Assembly: GCF_008329645.1 (NCBI RefSeq)
Contig: NZ_CP043474.1
Coordinates: forward strand, 4,774,001-4,838,000
Source of the DNA: Mycolicibacterium grossiae
GTDB taxonomy: Bacteria > Actinomycetota > Actinomycetes > Mycobacteriales > Mycobacteriaceae
Reading direction: 5' to 3'
Length of the DNA: 64,000 nucleotides
A program made the position numbers and the translations under genes. The notes beneath the pieces are model-generated. The model did not search any database. It worked only from the letters and a program-made list of their open reading frames with translations, and had not been told where the DNA came from. Below, piece after piece: positions 44,301 to 51,907 of the stretch; the stretch's first letter is position 1; every line of letters starts with the position of its first letter.

Positions 44301-44843
44301 GACCGGCAGGTCGCGGTCGCTGATGCGCTGGGTGCCGTCGGGGAGGATCTCCTGGCGCAGCATGGGATGGCGCGCATTGAGTTTCGCGGCGGCGCTGCGC
44401 AGCCGTTCGGGATCGACTGCGCTGCCGTCGAATTCGACGTAGAGGTGGGCGGCCACGCCGCCGAGTTCCTGCTCGCCGTGCCGGCCGACCCACATCGCGT
44501 GCTGGATCGGCGCCAGCGGGAACGGCGCGTCGGCGTCCTCCGGACGGCCGGCGTCGGCGTCCACGCGGGCACTGCCCTCCGACGGCGCGGCGCTCTCCGT
44601 CGGCGCGGCGGTGTGTTCGGCCACCAGGGCGATCCACGCTTCGACCGTGGGACTGGCCGCCAGGTCTGCGAATCCGAGGTTGATGCCCTGCTTGCGCCAC
44701 CGTCCGGACAGCGACATCATCCGGATCGAATCGAGGCCGGAAGCGATCAGATCCGCGGTGGGATCGAGGGCGTCGGGTGACACGCCGAGCAGTTCGGCGA
44801 CCTCGTCGCGCACCGTCTGCGGACCCGTCGCACCAGCACCCAC
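41334..44843 (-). CDS. mbtB: Mycobactin NRPS MbtB (ArCP-Cy-A-PCP)
   Basis: A 1169-residue synthetase that receives the aryl acid from MbtA, couples it to Ser/Thr and cyclises the product to the oxazoline. Domains: aryl carrier protein (about 5-75; SGLDSIRMM), cyclisation domain (about 95-520; DMQAADAVS, the DxxxxDxxS Cy motif), adenylation (about 545-1040; YVLFTSGSTGEPKGVE, GRADHRVKVSGYRIELGE), PCP (about 1060-1130; LGGDSVLAT). The GTG start has a strong GGAGGAG upstream. It is the first gene of the mbtB-T-C-D-E-F-G-H operon, divergent from mbtA. Confidence 0.96.
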   Translation of the reverse strand: MGAGATGPQTVRDEVAELLGVSPDALDPTADLIASGLDSIRMMSLSGRWRKQGINLGFADLAASPTVEAWIALVAEHTAAPTESAAPSEGSARVDADAGRPEDADAPFPLAPIQHAMWVGRHGEQELGGVAAHLYVEFDGSAVDPERLRSAAAKLNARHPMLRQEILPDGTQRISDRDLPVTVFDLRDRDVASAEAELERIRDAKSHQLLEGEVLQISLSLLPDGRTRLHVDMDMQAADAVSYRNFMADLAAFYRGADLPELGYTYREYRATLTATTPPPSEEDLAWWAERVPDLAEPPALPLIPRDAQANPLRSVRLWHVLDVPTRDALFAAAHRRGITPAMAVAAAYANTLAHWSTDSRFLLNLPMFGREPYHPDVEKLVGDFTSSLMLDIDLTGTDTAASRSRAVQELLHATAQHSAVSGLDVLRDVSRHRGTQTLATIVYTSALGLGDLFAGDVTDQFGEPVWTISQGPQVLIDAQATPLANGLMINWDVRVEAFPAGVPEAMFAHQLAELTRLATDDAAWEAADPPAVSAQSLAVRDAANATSFPPSGDTLLDGFHRHAEATPDATAVIATGGTVTYAELRERALAIAAALQSRGVHRGDVVAVLGPKNAEQIPALLGILTAGAAYLPIGVDQPAERATRILATGGVEFALVTGSEVPDLLDGTGVPALTVADAEIIGDPAHFEAPATAPDDLAYVLFTSGSTGEPKGVELTHDAVLNTLEFLYDHFGIGPSDRALALSHLESDMSVPDVFGTLRVGASVVVVDEEHRRDPDTWARLIAEHHVTVVNFLPGWLEMLVEVPGALDSLRVVLTGGDWVRPELARAVRRRAPGVRFAGLGGATETAIHATLFEVTEEPPAGWASIPYGVPFGNNACRVVNARGEDCPDWVPGEVWFSGRGIARGYRGRPDLTAEKFVEHDGRIWYRSGDLARYWPDGTLEFVGRADHRVKVSGYRIELGEIEAALGRVPGVGAAVASVVAVEGGRDVLGALVRIDDPEVGTDAVAARVAEILPPHMVPQLVVATDRIPFHNGKIDRRGVAQRLADAGVPAGRGHRPPTTPLEKALASIVSEVLGRSEISVDDDFFALGGDSVLATATVARIRDWLDTPTVMVPDVFATRTIAALADRLTAREAGSDRLAQVAELYLEIADMDNAAVSSELERASASR

Positions 44844-44861
44844 CGTGGCTCCTCCAAAGAA

Positions 44862-44900
44862 TTAGTACAGGCTGCCCTAACTTCGCAGAGGCTACCCTAT
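44862..44900. promoter_or_regulatory. Two tandem IdeR-box-like sites between mbtB and mbtA
   Basis: Compared with the IdeR consensus TWAGGTWAGSCTWACCTWA, site 1 (44862-44880, TTAGTACAGGCTGCCCTAA) matches 14 of 19 positions and site 2 (44882-44900, TTCGCAGAGGCTACCCTAT) 13 of 19 by hand count. Both share the core AGGCTNCCCTA and lie exactly 20 bp apart, two helical turns. This fits iron-dependent repression of both divergent operons, as known for mbtA/mbtB in other mycobacteria. Confidence 0.75.
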
Positions 44901-44945
44901 TGTCGACCTACCGAGAACACCTACCCGGAGAGGCCGACGCCGACG

Positions 44946-46601
44946 ATGAGCACCGGAATCCCGCCCGATCAACGCGATCTGACATGGGGTTTCGTGCTTT
45001 TCCCCGCCGCACGCGCGCAGGCCTACCGCGAGGCCGGGTACTGGCGGGGCCGGGCGCTGGACGGCGTCCTGCGGGAGGCCGCGCGGCAATGGCCGGACAA
45101 GCCCGGCGTCGTCGACGGGAGCGGTACCTACACCTTCGCCGAACTCGACGTGCGCGCCGACCGGATCGCCGCGGCACTGGCGGCCCGCGGCATCGCACCC
45201 GGTGACCGCGTGCTGCTGCAGTTGCCGAACTCGCGCGAGTTCGCGGTCGCCGCGTTCGCGCTGCTGCGCGCCGGCGTCGTCCCGGTGCTGTGCCTGCCCG
45301 GTCACCGGTCGGCGGAGATGGGGCACTTCGCGGCGGTGAGCGGCGCCGTGGGTCTCGTCATCCCGGACGTCGTCGGCGGGTTCGACTACCGCGAGATGGC
45401 CGCACAGGTCGTCGCCGAACACCCCGACCTGCGGCACGTGCTGGTGCTCGGCGACCCGGGCCCGTTCGAGGACTGGTCGGCGCTGGCGGACGCCGCGGGT
45501 GGAACGTCGGCACCGGACCTCGACGTCGACACCGGCGGGCCCGCCGTGCTGCTGGTCTCCGGCGGCACCACCGGCCTGCCGAAGCTCATCGCCCGCACCC
45601 ACGACGATTACGTCTACAACGCGACCGCCTGCGCGCAGGCAGTCGGCATGGTGCACGACGACGTCTACCTCGTGGTGCTGCCCGCCGGGCACAACTTCCC
45701 GTTCGCCTGCCCGGGGCTGGTGGGCTCGATGACCGTCGGCGCCACCACGGTGTTCACCGACGATCCGAGCCCCGAGTCGGCGTTCCCGCTGATCGACCGC
45801 CACGGAGTCACCGTCACCGCTCTGGTCAACGCGCTGGCCAAGCTGTGGACGCAGGCGTGCGACTGGGAACCCGTGCTGCCGACGTCGCTGCGCGTGGTGC
45901 AGGTGGGCGGCTCCCGGCTCTCCCCCGACGAGGCCCGGTACATCCACGACGGGTTGTCCACCGGCCTGCAGCAGATCTTCGGCATGGCCGAGGGCATGCT
46001 GCAGTTCACCCGGCCCGGCGATCCGGTCGACGTCGTCACCCACACCCAGGGCCGGCCGATGTCGCCGCTCGACGAGCTGCGGGTGGTCGACGAGGCGGGC
46101 GTAGACGTGGCGCCCGGCGAGGAGGGCGAACTGCTCGTGCGCGGGCCGTACACCATCAACGGCTACTACCGCGCCGAGGAGGCCAACGCCCGGTCCTTCA
46201 GCCCGGACGGGTTCTACCGGTCCGGTGACCGCGTGCGCATCTTCGCCGACGGTCCACTCGCCGGCAACGTCGAGGTGGTCGGCCGCATCAAGGACGTCAT
46301 CCACCGCGGCGGCGAGACGGTCTCGGCCACCGACCTCGAGGACCACCTCCTCACCCATCCGGCGATCTACGCCGCCGCGGCCGTCGCCCTGCCCGACGAG
46401 TACCTCGGCGAGAAGATCGGCGCCGCCGTCGTGTTCCGCGGCGCACCGGTGGGGCTTGCCGATCTCAACGCGTTCCTCGACGCGCGGGGCGCCTCGACGC
46501 ACGCCCGTCCCGACGTGCTGGTGCCGTTGCCTGCGCTGCCCACGACCGCGGTCGGCAAGGTCGACAAGAAGGCCCTCGTCGCCGCGATCACCGCCCCCTA
46601 G
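44946..46601 (+). CDS. mbtA: Aryl-AMP ligase MbtA (salicylate or 6-methylsalicylate)
   Basis: A 551-residue standalone adenylating enzyme of the DhbE/EntE/MbtA type that activates the aryl acid as AMP ester and loads it on the ArCP of MbtB. Core motifs: LLVSGGTTGLPKLIARTH (about 200), MAEGMLQFTR (about 350), FYRSGDRVRIF (about 425), GRIKDVIHRGGETVSATDLE (about 445) and the final PTTAVGKVDKKAL with the catalytic Lys. In most mycobacteria the substrate is salicylate. The neighbouring 6-methylsalicylate-type PKS suggests 6-methylsalicylate here, but the specificity residues were not modelled. Confidence 0.95.
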   Translation: MSTGIPPDQRDLTWGFVLFPAARAQAYREAGYWRGRALDGVLREAARQWPDKPGVVDGSGTYTFAELDVRADRIAAALAARGIAPGDRVLLQLPNSREFAVAAFALLRAGVVPVLCLPGHRSAEMGHFAAVSGAVGLVIPDVVGGFDYREMAAQVVAEHPDLRHVLVLGDPGPFEDWSALADAAGGTSAPDLDVDTGGPAVLLVSGGTTGLPKLIARTHDDYVYNATACAQAVGMVHDDVYLVVLPAGHNFPFACPGLVGSMTVGATTVFTDDPSPESAFPLIDRHGVTVTALVNALAKLWTQACDWEPVLPTSLRVVQVGGSRLSPDEARYIHDGLSTGLQQIFGMAEGMLQFTRPGDPVDVVTHTQGRPMSPLDELRVVDEAGVDVAPGEEGELLVRGPYTINGYYRAEEANARSFSPDGFYRSGDRVRIFADGPLAGNVEVVGRIKDVIHRGGETVSATDLEDHLLTHPAIYAAAAVALPDEYLGEKIGAAVVFRGAPVGLADLNAFLDARGASTHARPDVLVPLPALPTTAVGKVDKKALVAAITAP

Positions 46602-46602
46602 C

Positions 46603-46652
46603 GATTTCGGCGCGCTTTCCGCGGGCGAACGCCCGGCAAGCGCGCCGAAATC
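46603..46652. terminator. Nested hairpin between convergent mbtA and PKS genes
   Basis: Outer arms GATTTCGGCGCGCTT (46603-46617) and 46638-46652 form a perfect 15-bp stem. Inside, CGGGCG-AA-CGCCCG (46622-46635) forms a second hairpin. It begins 1 nt after the mbtA stop and overlaps the PKS stop codon, so it probably terminates both transcripts. Confidence 0.65.
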
Positions 46653-49600
46653 ACGGGGTGGGGCAGAGCATCTCCGCCAGGCGGTCGGTGACGGCCGCCG
46701 CGGTGGGGTGTTCCCAGAGCAGCGTCGGCGGCAGCGTCAGACCCGTCTGCTTCTCCAGCTGCCGGCGCAGCCGGACGGTCATGATCGAATCGACGCCGAG
46801 TTCCACCAGCGGCAGACCCGGGTCGACGTCGGCCGCCGCGAGCCCCAGCTGACCGGCGACGGCGTCGAGGACCTGCTCGGCGAGCGTGCGCGTGTCGTGG
46901 GCGCCGTCGACGGCCCCGTCGGCCGGGTCCTCGTCGTCGGTGGGCGCGATGTCGGAGAGCATCGGCACCGCAGCGGCCGCGGGCAGCACCGGCAGCACCA
47001 CGACGTTGGCCGCGTCGGCACGCATCGCGAGATCGAGTGCGCGCCAGGCGTCGTCGGCCGTCACGGTGCCCATGCCCAGCGCGTCGAGCTGCGCGGCCAC
47101 GAACTCCGACGCCGACCCCATGCCCAGCCCGCGCCAGGCCGTCCACGCCACGGCCGTCGTGCGGTCGCCGAGGCCCCGGCGGTGGCGGGCCAGCCCGTCG
47201 AGGAACGCGTTGGCGCATCCGTAGGCGGCCTGGCCGGGGAAGCCGGCGAGGTATCCGCAGGACGAGAACAGGATCATCCAGTCCAGCTGCTCGGGTGGGA
47301 ACACCTCGTGCAACACCAGGGATCCTTCCACCTTGGGGTGCATGGCCGCGGCGAAGTCCTCGGACGTCGAATGCGCGAGCAGCGCACCGGCTTCGACGCC
47401 GGCGGCGTGCACGACACCCCGCACCGCGGGCAGCGGCGCGAGCGCGGCTCGCAGCGCGTCGGCCGAGCCCGGTGCCCCCAGGTCGAGCGCCGCCACGGTC
47501 ACGGAGACCCCGCGCTCCTCCAGCGCGGCGACCGCGCGCACCGCTTCGGTCCGCGCGTCACCCCACCTCGCGCGCGGCGGCAGCCCGGACCGTGACAGCA
47601 GTACCAGTCGCCGGGCCCCGAGGTCCGCGAGACGCTGGGCGGTCCGCAACCCGAGCACGCCGGTGCCGCCGGTGATGAGGTAGGTGCCACCCGGCGCGCA
47701 CTGCAGCGGCGACGCCGATCCCGCGGCGGCCGGCGCCAAGCGCGCGACGCGCGCCACGCCGTCGCGCAGCACCACCACGCCGTGCCCGGCCAGCGACGCC
47801 AACGCGCCGACCGGCACCCGGCCGTCCGCGACGTCCAGCGCGCCGCCCCAGCTCTGCGGGTGCTCGGCGGCGGCGACGCGCGCCAGGCCCCACAGCGGCG
47901 CGTGCGCCGGGTTCGCGCCCTCGTGCACGCCGGTGGTGAGCACCCACAGCCGGGCCGGTGACGATGCCTCCTGCAGCGCGGCGAGCGTGCGCACGACGAG
48001 GTCGACGGTGTCGGTGGGCGCGTCGTCCTGGCGCGGCACGACGAGCACGGCGGCCGAGGGTGCGAGGTCGGCGGCGGGAAGCGCGGACAGTTCGGCGGGA
48101 TCCTCCACCGCGCGGTAGGCCACGCCGGCCGCGGTCAGGTCGCGGACCGCGCGATCCAGTCCGTCGACGTCGCCGCCGACGAGGACGACGACGCTCGGCC
48201 GGTCCTCGGGACGCCACGGCACCTCGTGCCACGCCACGTGGTGCAGCATGCCGGCGACGTCGGTGCCGGAGTTCTCGAGTTCCTCGAAGGTCATGCCGCA
48301 CAGGGACATCAGCACTGAGCCGTCGGCGTCGGTGATGGCGACGTCGGTGGTCGTCGTGCCGGGGCGACGGCGCACCAGCAGGGTCGCCTCGGCGGGCGGG
48401 GCGGCGTGGCAGTCGACGCGTTCGATCCGGGCGGGCATCCGCAGCCGTGGCGGCCCATCGAAGATCGTCGACGCCGCCGACGTCGCGGCGTCGAGCAGCG
48501 AGGCCCAGGACGTCGGTACCGAGCCGTCGGCCTCCGCGGCGACGACGGCGACCAGTTCGCCGGTCCCCCGGTGCATCTCGCGGACCTCCCAGCCGAAGCC
48601 CATGGCGGCGACGCCGAGCGTGGCGAGGGTGTCGACGACGTGTCGCGGCGGCAGCGCCTCGGTGCACCGCCTGCGGGCCGCGTCGAGGTCCGCCGACGTG
48701 CGCAGCAGCTCGTCGACGTCGTCCGCGGCGGCCACGACGGCGCGACTGTGCACCAGCCAGCCGCCGTCCTGAGCGTCGTCGGCGTCGACCAGGCGCGAGG
48801 ACAGCGTCAGGTCGCGGTCGGCTAGGACGACCTGCAGGTCGCGGAGGCGCGCGGGCGCGACCGGGGTGCGCAGCCGGACGTCGGCGAGCCCGGCGCCGGG
48901 CTGGTGCACGGTGCGCGCCGCGGTCAGGAACGTGGTGAGCAGCACCGCTGCGGGCACGATCTCGGTGCCCTGCACGGGGTGCTCGCCCGGGTACGGCCGG
49001 CTGTCGAGGTCCAGTCGGGTCTGCCACATCCTCGTCGTCGCGGTGCCGGTGACGTCGGTGCGGCCGCCGAGCAGGGTGTGGCTGGCGACGTCGTGCACGC
49101 CGCGCCCGCCGGGTGGCGGTGTGGGGGTGCGCCAGAACCGCCGGTGTTGCCACCGGGTGGCGGGCAGGTCGGCGGCCCACTCGTCTGCGGCCGTGACGCC
49201 GTGCGCGACGGTCGCGCCGTGGCAGTGCAGCGCGGCGACGGCGGTGGCGACGGCCCTGTGCTCGTCGGTGTTGCGACGATGCACCGGAACGACGGCGTGC
49301 TCGTCGATGCCGAGGGCGAGCAGCGTCTCGACGATCGAGTGCGACACCACCGGATGGGCCGACACCTCCAGGAACAGCCGGTGGCCGTCCTCGGCCGCGG
49401 CGGTCACCGCTTCGGCGAAGCGCACCCGGCCGCGCAGGTTGGTCACCCAGTACTCCGGTCCGCGCGGCGCCGTCGACCGCGGATCGGCGAGTGCCGTGCT
49501 GTAGAGCGGGATCTCGGCCGGACGCGGGTCGGGCAGCGCCGCGACGTTGCGGGCGAGGTCGGCGGTGAGGGCGTCCATGGCGGGGCTGTGGAAGGCGACG

Positions 49601-51783
49601 TCGGTGTTGACGCGGCGCACCTCGATGCCCTCGGCGGCCCACGCGTCGGCGACGGCGACCACCGCGTCGGTGCGCCCGGACACGACGGTCGACTCCGTGG
49701 AGGCGGAGATGGCGGCGACGACGTCGTCGCGGCCGGCGAGCCGTGCCGCGGCTTCGGCGAACGGCATTCGGACCAGCACCATGGAGCCCTGGCCGGCCAC
49801 CGCGCGGAAGCCGCGGGCGCGGTGGCAGGCGACGGCCGCACCCTGGCGAAGGGTGAACGTGCCGGCGACCACGCAGGCGGCCACCTCGCCCACCGAGTGA
49901 CCGATCACCGCGGCGGGCGTGACCCCGCGCCGGCGCAGCACCGCGGCGAGGCCGACCTGCATGGCGAAGGTGAGCGCCTGCACGCGGTCGGTGCCGCCCA
50001 GGTCGCCGCTGCTCAGCGCCTCTCGCGCCGAGAACCCCAGCCCGGCGGCGAAGACGTCGTCGACCTCGTCGATGACGGCGGCGAACTCCGGTGCAGCCGT
50101 GAGCAGTTCGCGTCCCATGCCGGACCAGTGCGAGCCGTGCCCGGAGAACACCCACACGGCGTCGCGCGGGGCGCCTGCGGTGCCGGTGACGAGGGCGGTC
50201 GTCGACTCACCGCGGGCCAGGGCGTCGAGTCCGGCCACCAGCTCGTGGGGGTGGGCGGCGACGACGGCGGCGCGGAACGGCTCGTGCGCGCGGCGGGCCC
50301 AGAGGGTGGCTGCGACGGCGGCGGTGTCGACGGTCCGGCCGCGCAGGTGGTCCGCGAGCGCCTCCGCCTGCCCGGCCAGCCGGGCCGCCGAGCGGGCCGA
50401 CACCGGCACGACGACGGGTGCGGCCCCGCCCGTGGCCGCCGTCGCGGCGCGGGCGGGCGCCTCCTCGAGCAGGACGTGCGCGATCGTGCCGCCGTAGCCG
50501 TAGCTGCAGACGGCGGCGCGCCGCGGCGTGGTACCGCGCGGCCACGGCTCGACCGCCGTGGGCACGCGCAGCCCGCTGGTCGCCCAGTCGACGGCCGGGG
50601 TGAGGGTGCGCACGTTCGCCGTCGGCGGGATGGTCTCGTGGTGCAGCGCCAGGACGGCCTTGATGAGGCCGATGACGCCGGCGCCTCCCTCGAGGTGACC
50701 CACGTTCGGTTTGACCGAGCCGATGCGGCACGGGTCGCCGGACCGCCCGGCGCCGTAGACCTCCGCGAGGGCGCCGACCTCGGTCGGATCGCCCGTGGGC
50801 GTGCCGGTTCCGTGCGCCTCGACGAAGTCGACGCTCGCCGGGTCGACGCCCGATGCCGCGCAGGCGGTGCGGAACATGTCCGCCTGGGCGGCCCCGTTGG
50901 GCGACATGATGCCCACGGTCCGGCCGTCGGAGGCGACGGCACCGCCGCGCACCACGGCCAACACCCGGTCGCCGTCGCGCAGCGCATCGGACAGGCGCTT
51001 GAGCACGACGACGCCGGCGCCCTCGCCGCGACCGTAGCCGTCGGCGGCGGCGTCGAACGTCTTGCAGCGGCCGTCCGGGGCGGTGGCCCCGGCTTCGTCG
51101 AGCACCCGGACCAGGCCGGGTCCGATGAGCGCGCTGACGCCGCCGGCGAGCGCGAGCGACGTCTCCCCGGCGCGCAGCATCTGGCAGGCCTGGTGCACCG
51201 CGACCAGCGACGCGGCGCACGCCGCGTCGAGCGCGACGCTCGGCCCGCGCAGATCCAGCAGATGCGACACGCGGTTGGCGATCCCGCACAGCGACGTGCC
51301 GATCCCCGTCCACGCCTCGATGCCGGGAAGGTCCTCCATGATCAACTTGCCGTAGTCGTCGCTGTTGACGCCCATCAGCACGGCGGTGTCGGTGCCGGCC
51401 AGGTCGCGCGGGGTCACCCCGGCGTGTTCCAGTGCTTCCCAACTGACCTCGAGTGCGAGGCGCTGCTGCGGATCCATGAGTTCGGCCTCGCGCGGCGAGA
51501 CGCCGAAGAACTCGGCGTCGAACCCGGGCAGGTCGTCGAGGAACGTGCCCCAGCGGGTGGTGTCGCGCAGCACCGCGGCGTTGCGCGGGTCGCGTCGCAG
51601 GTAGGGCTCCCAGCGCTCGGCCGGGACCTCGCGGACGTCGCTGCGCCCCTCGAGCAGGAAGGACCAGAACGCCGCCGGCGTGGTGACGTCGCCGGCGACG
51701 CGGCAGCCGAGTCCGATGACGGCGATGGGTTCGGGCTGGGCCGCCGGGTGTTGGGCAGTGGCCTCGCTTCGGTGATTCGCCAC
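46651..51783 (-). CDS. Iterative type I PKS of 6-methylsalicylic acid synthase type
   Basis: A 1710-residue PKS with KS (about 15-440; Cys-189 in DAACAAS, EAHGTGT, KPNVGHLEGG), AT (about 540-840; GHSVGEVAACV), dehydratase/thioester-hydrolase-like domain (about 900-1150; HPVQGTEIVP fits HxxxGxxxxP, and LLDAATSAAS), KR (about 1380-1560; GGTYLITGGTGVLG) and ACP (about 1630-1700; LGVDSIMT...LPPTLLWEHPTAAAV). The order, length, lack of an enoylreductase and the KS stretch ERWEPYLRRDPRNA / GVNSDDYGKLIMEDLPGIEAW closely resemble 6-MSA synthases. It should build an aromatic acid from one acetyl and three malonyl units. It replaces mbtJ-mbtI by position and has an IdeR-like site upstream. Confidence 0.88.
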   Translation of the reverse strand: MANHRSEATAQHPAAQPEPIAVIGLGCRVAGDVTTPAAFWSFLLEGRSDVREVPAERWEPYLRRDPRNAAVLRDTTRWGTFLDDLPGFDAEFFGVSPREAELMDPQQRLALEVSWEALEHAGVTPRDLAGTDTAVLMGVNSDDYGKLIMEDLPGIEAWTGIGTSLCGIANRVSHLLDLRGPSVALDAACAASLVAVHQACQMLRAGETSLALAGGVSALIGPGLVRVLDEAGATAPDGRCKTFDAAADGYGRGEGAGVVVLKRLSDALRDGDRVLAVVRGGAVASDGRTVGIMSPNGAAQADMFRTACAASGVDPASVDFVEAHGTGTPTGDPTEVGALAEVYGAGRSGDPCRIGSVKPNVGHLEGGAGVIGLIKAVLALHHETIPPTANVRTLTPAVDWATSGLRVPTAVEPWPRGTTPRRAAVCSYGYGGTIAHVLLEEAPARAATAATGGAAPVVVPVSARSAARLAGQAEALADHLRGRTVDTAAVAATLWARRAHEPFRAAVVAAHPHELVAGLDALARGESTTALVTGTAGAPRDAVWVFSGHGSHWSGMGRELLTAAPEFAAVIDEVDDVFAAGLGFSAREALSSGDLGGTDRVQALTFAMQVGLAAVLRRRGVTPAAVIGHSVGEVAACVVAGTFTLRQGAAVACHRARGFRAVAGQGSMVLVRMPFAEAAARLAGRDDVVAAISASTESTVVSGRTDAVVAVADAWAAEGIEVRRVNTDVAFHSPAMDALTADLARNVAALPDPRPAEIPLYSTALADPRSTAPRGPEYWVTNLRGRVRFAEAVTAAAEDGHRLFLEVSAHPVVSHSIVETLLALGIDEHAVVPVHRRNTDEHRAVATAVAALHCHGATVAHGVTAADEWAADLPATRWQHRRFWRTPTPPPGGRGVHDVASHTLLGGRTDVTGTATTRMWQTRLDLDSRPYPGEHPVQGTEIVPAAVLLTTFLTAARTVHQPGAGLADVRLRTPVAPARLRDLQVVLADRDLTLSSRLVDADDAQDGGWLVHSRAVVAAADDVDELLRTSADLDAARRRCTEALPPRHVVDTLATLGVAAMGFGWEVREMHRGTGELVAVVAAEADGSVPTSWASLLDAATSAASTIFDGPPRLRMPARIERVDCHAAPPAEATLLVRRRPGTTTTDVAITDADGSVLMSLCGMTFEELENSGTDVAGMLHHVAWHEVPWRPEDRPSVVVLVGGDVDGLDRAVRDLTAAGVAYRAVEDPAELSALPAADLAPSAAVLVVPRQDDAPTDTVDLVVRTLAALQEASSPARLWVLTTGVHEGANPAHAPLWGLARVAAAEHPQSWGGALDVADGRVPVGALASLAGHGVVVLRDGVARVARLAPAAAGSASPLQCAPGGTYLITGGTGVLGLRTAQRLADLGARRLVLLSRSGLPPRARWGDARTEAVRAVAALEERGVSVTVAALDLGAPGSADALRAALAPLPAVRGVVHAAGVEAGALLAHSTSEDFAAAMHPKVEGSLVLHEVFPPEQLDWMILFSSCGYLAGFPGQAAYGCANAFLDGLARHRRGLGDRTTAVAWTAWRGLGMGSASEFVAAQLDALGMGTVTADDAWRALDLAMRADAANVVVLPVLPAAAAVPMLSDIAPTDDEDPADGAVDGAHDTRTLAEQVLDAVAGQLGLAAADVDPGLPLVELGVDSIMTVRLRRQLEKQTGLTLPPTLLWEHPTAAAVTDRLAEMLCPTP

Positions 51784-51810
51784 GTCAGCGTCCGACCCGT
51801 GCCATCGAGG

Positions 51811-51829
51811 TCTGGATAGGCTTGCCTAA
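51811..51829 (-). promoter_or_regulatory. IdeR-box-like site upstream of the PKS gene
   Basis: On the minus strand TTAGGCAAGCCTATCCAGA matches the IdeR consensus at 15 of 19 positions by hand count, with an intact TTAGG half and central AAGCCT. It lies 28-46 bp before the GTG of the PKS gene, in the 124-bp gap after hemW. It suggests iron-repressed expression together with the mbt genes. Confidence 0.65.
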
Positions 51830-51907
51830 GTACATGCCGACAATCTTGGCACGAGGCGCGATGCGTCGGGCGACTACCCGGTGGCCGCCGCGAGACGACC
51901 CCGACGC

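Noticed and set aside
48904..51819. 971-codon plus-strand frame opposite the PKS
   Set aside because: Same reason: high GC keeps the antisense frame free of stops; translation has no motifs.
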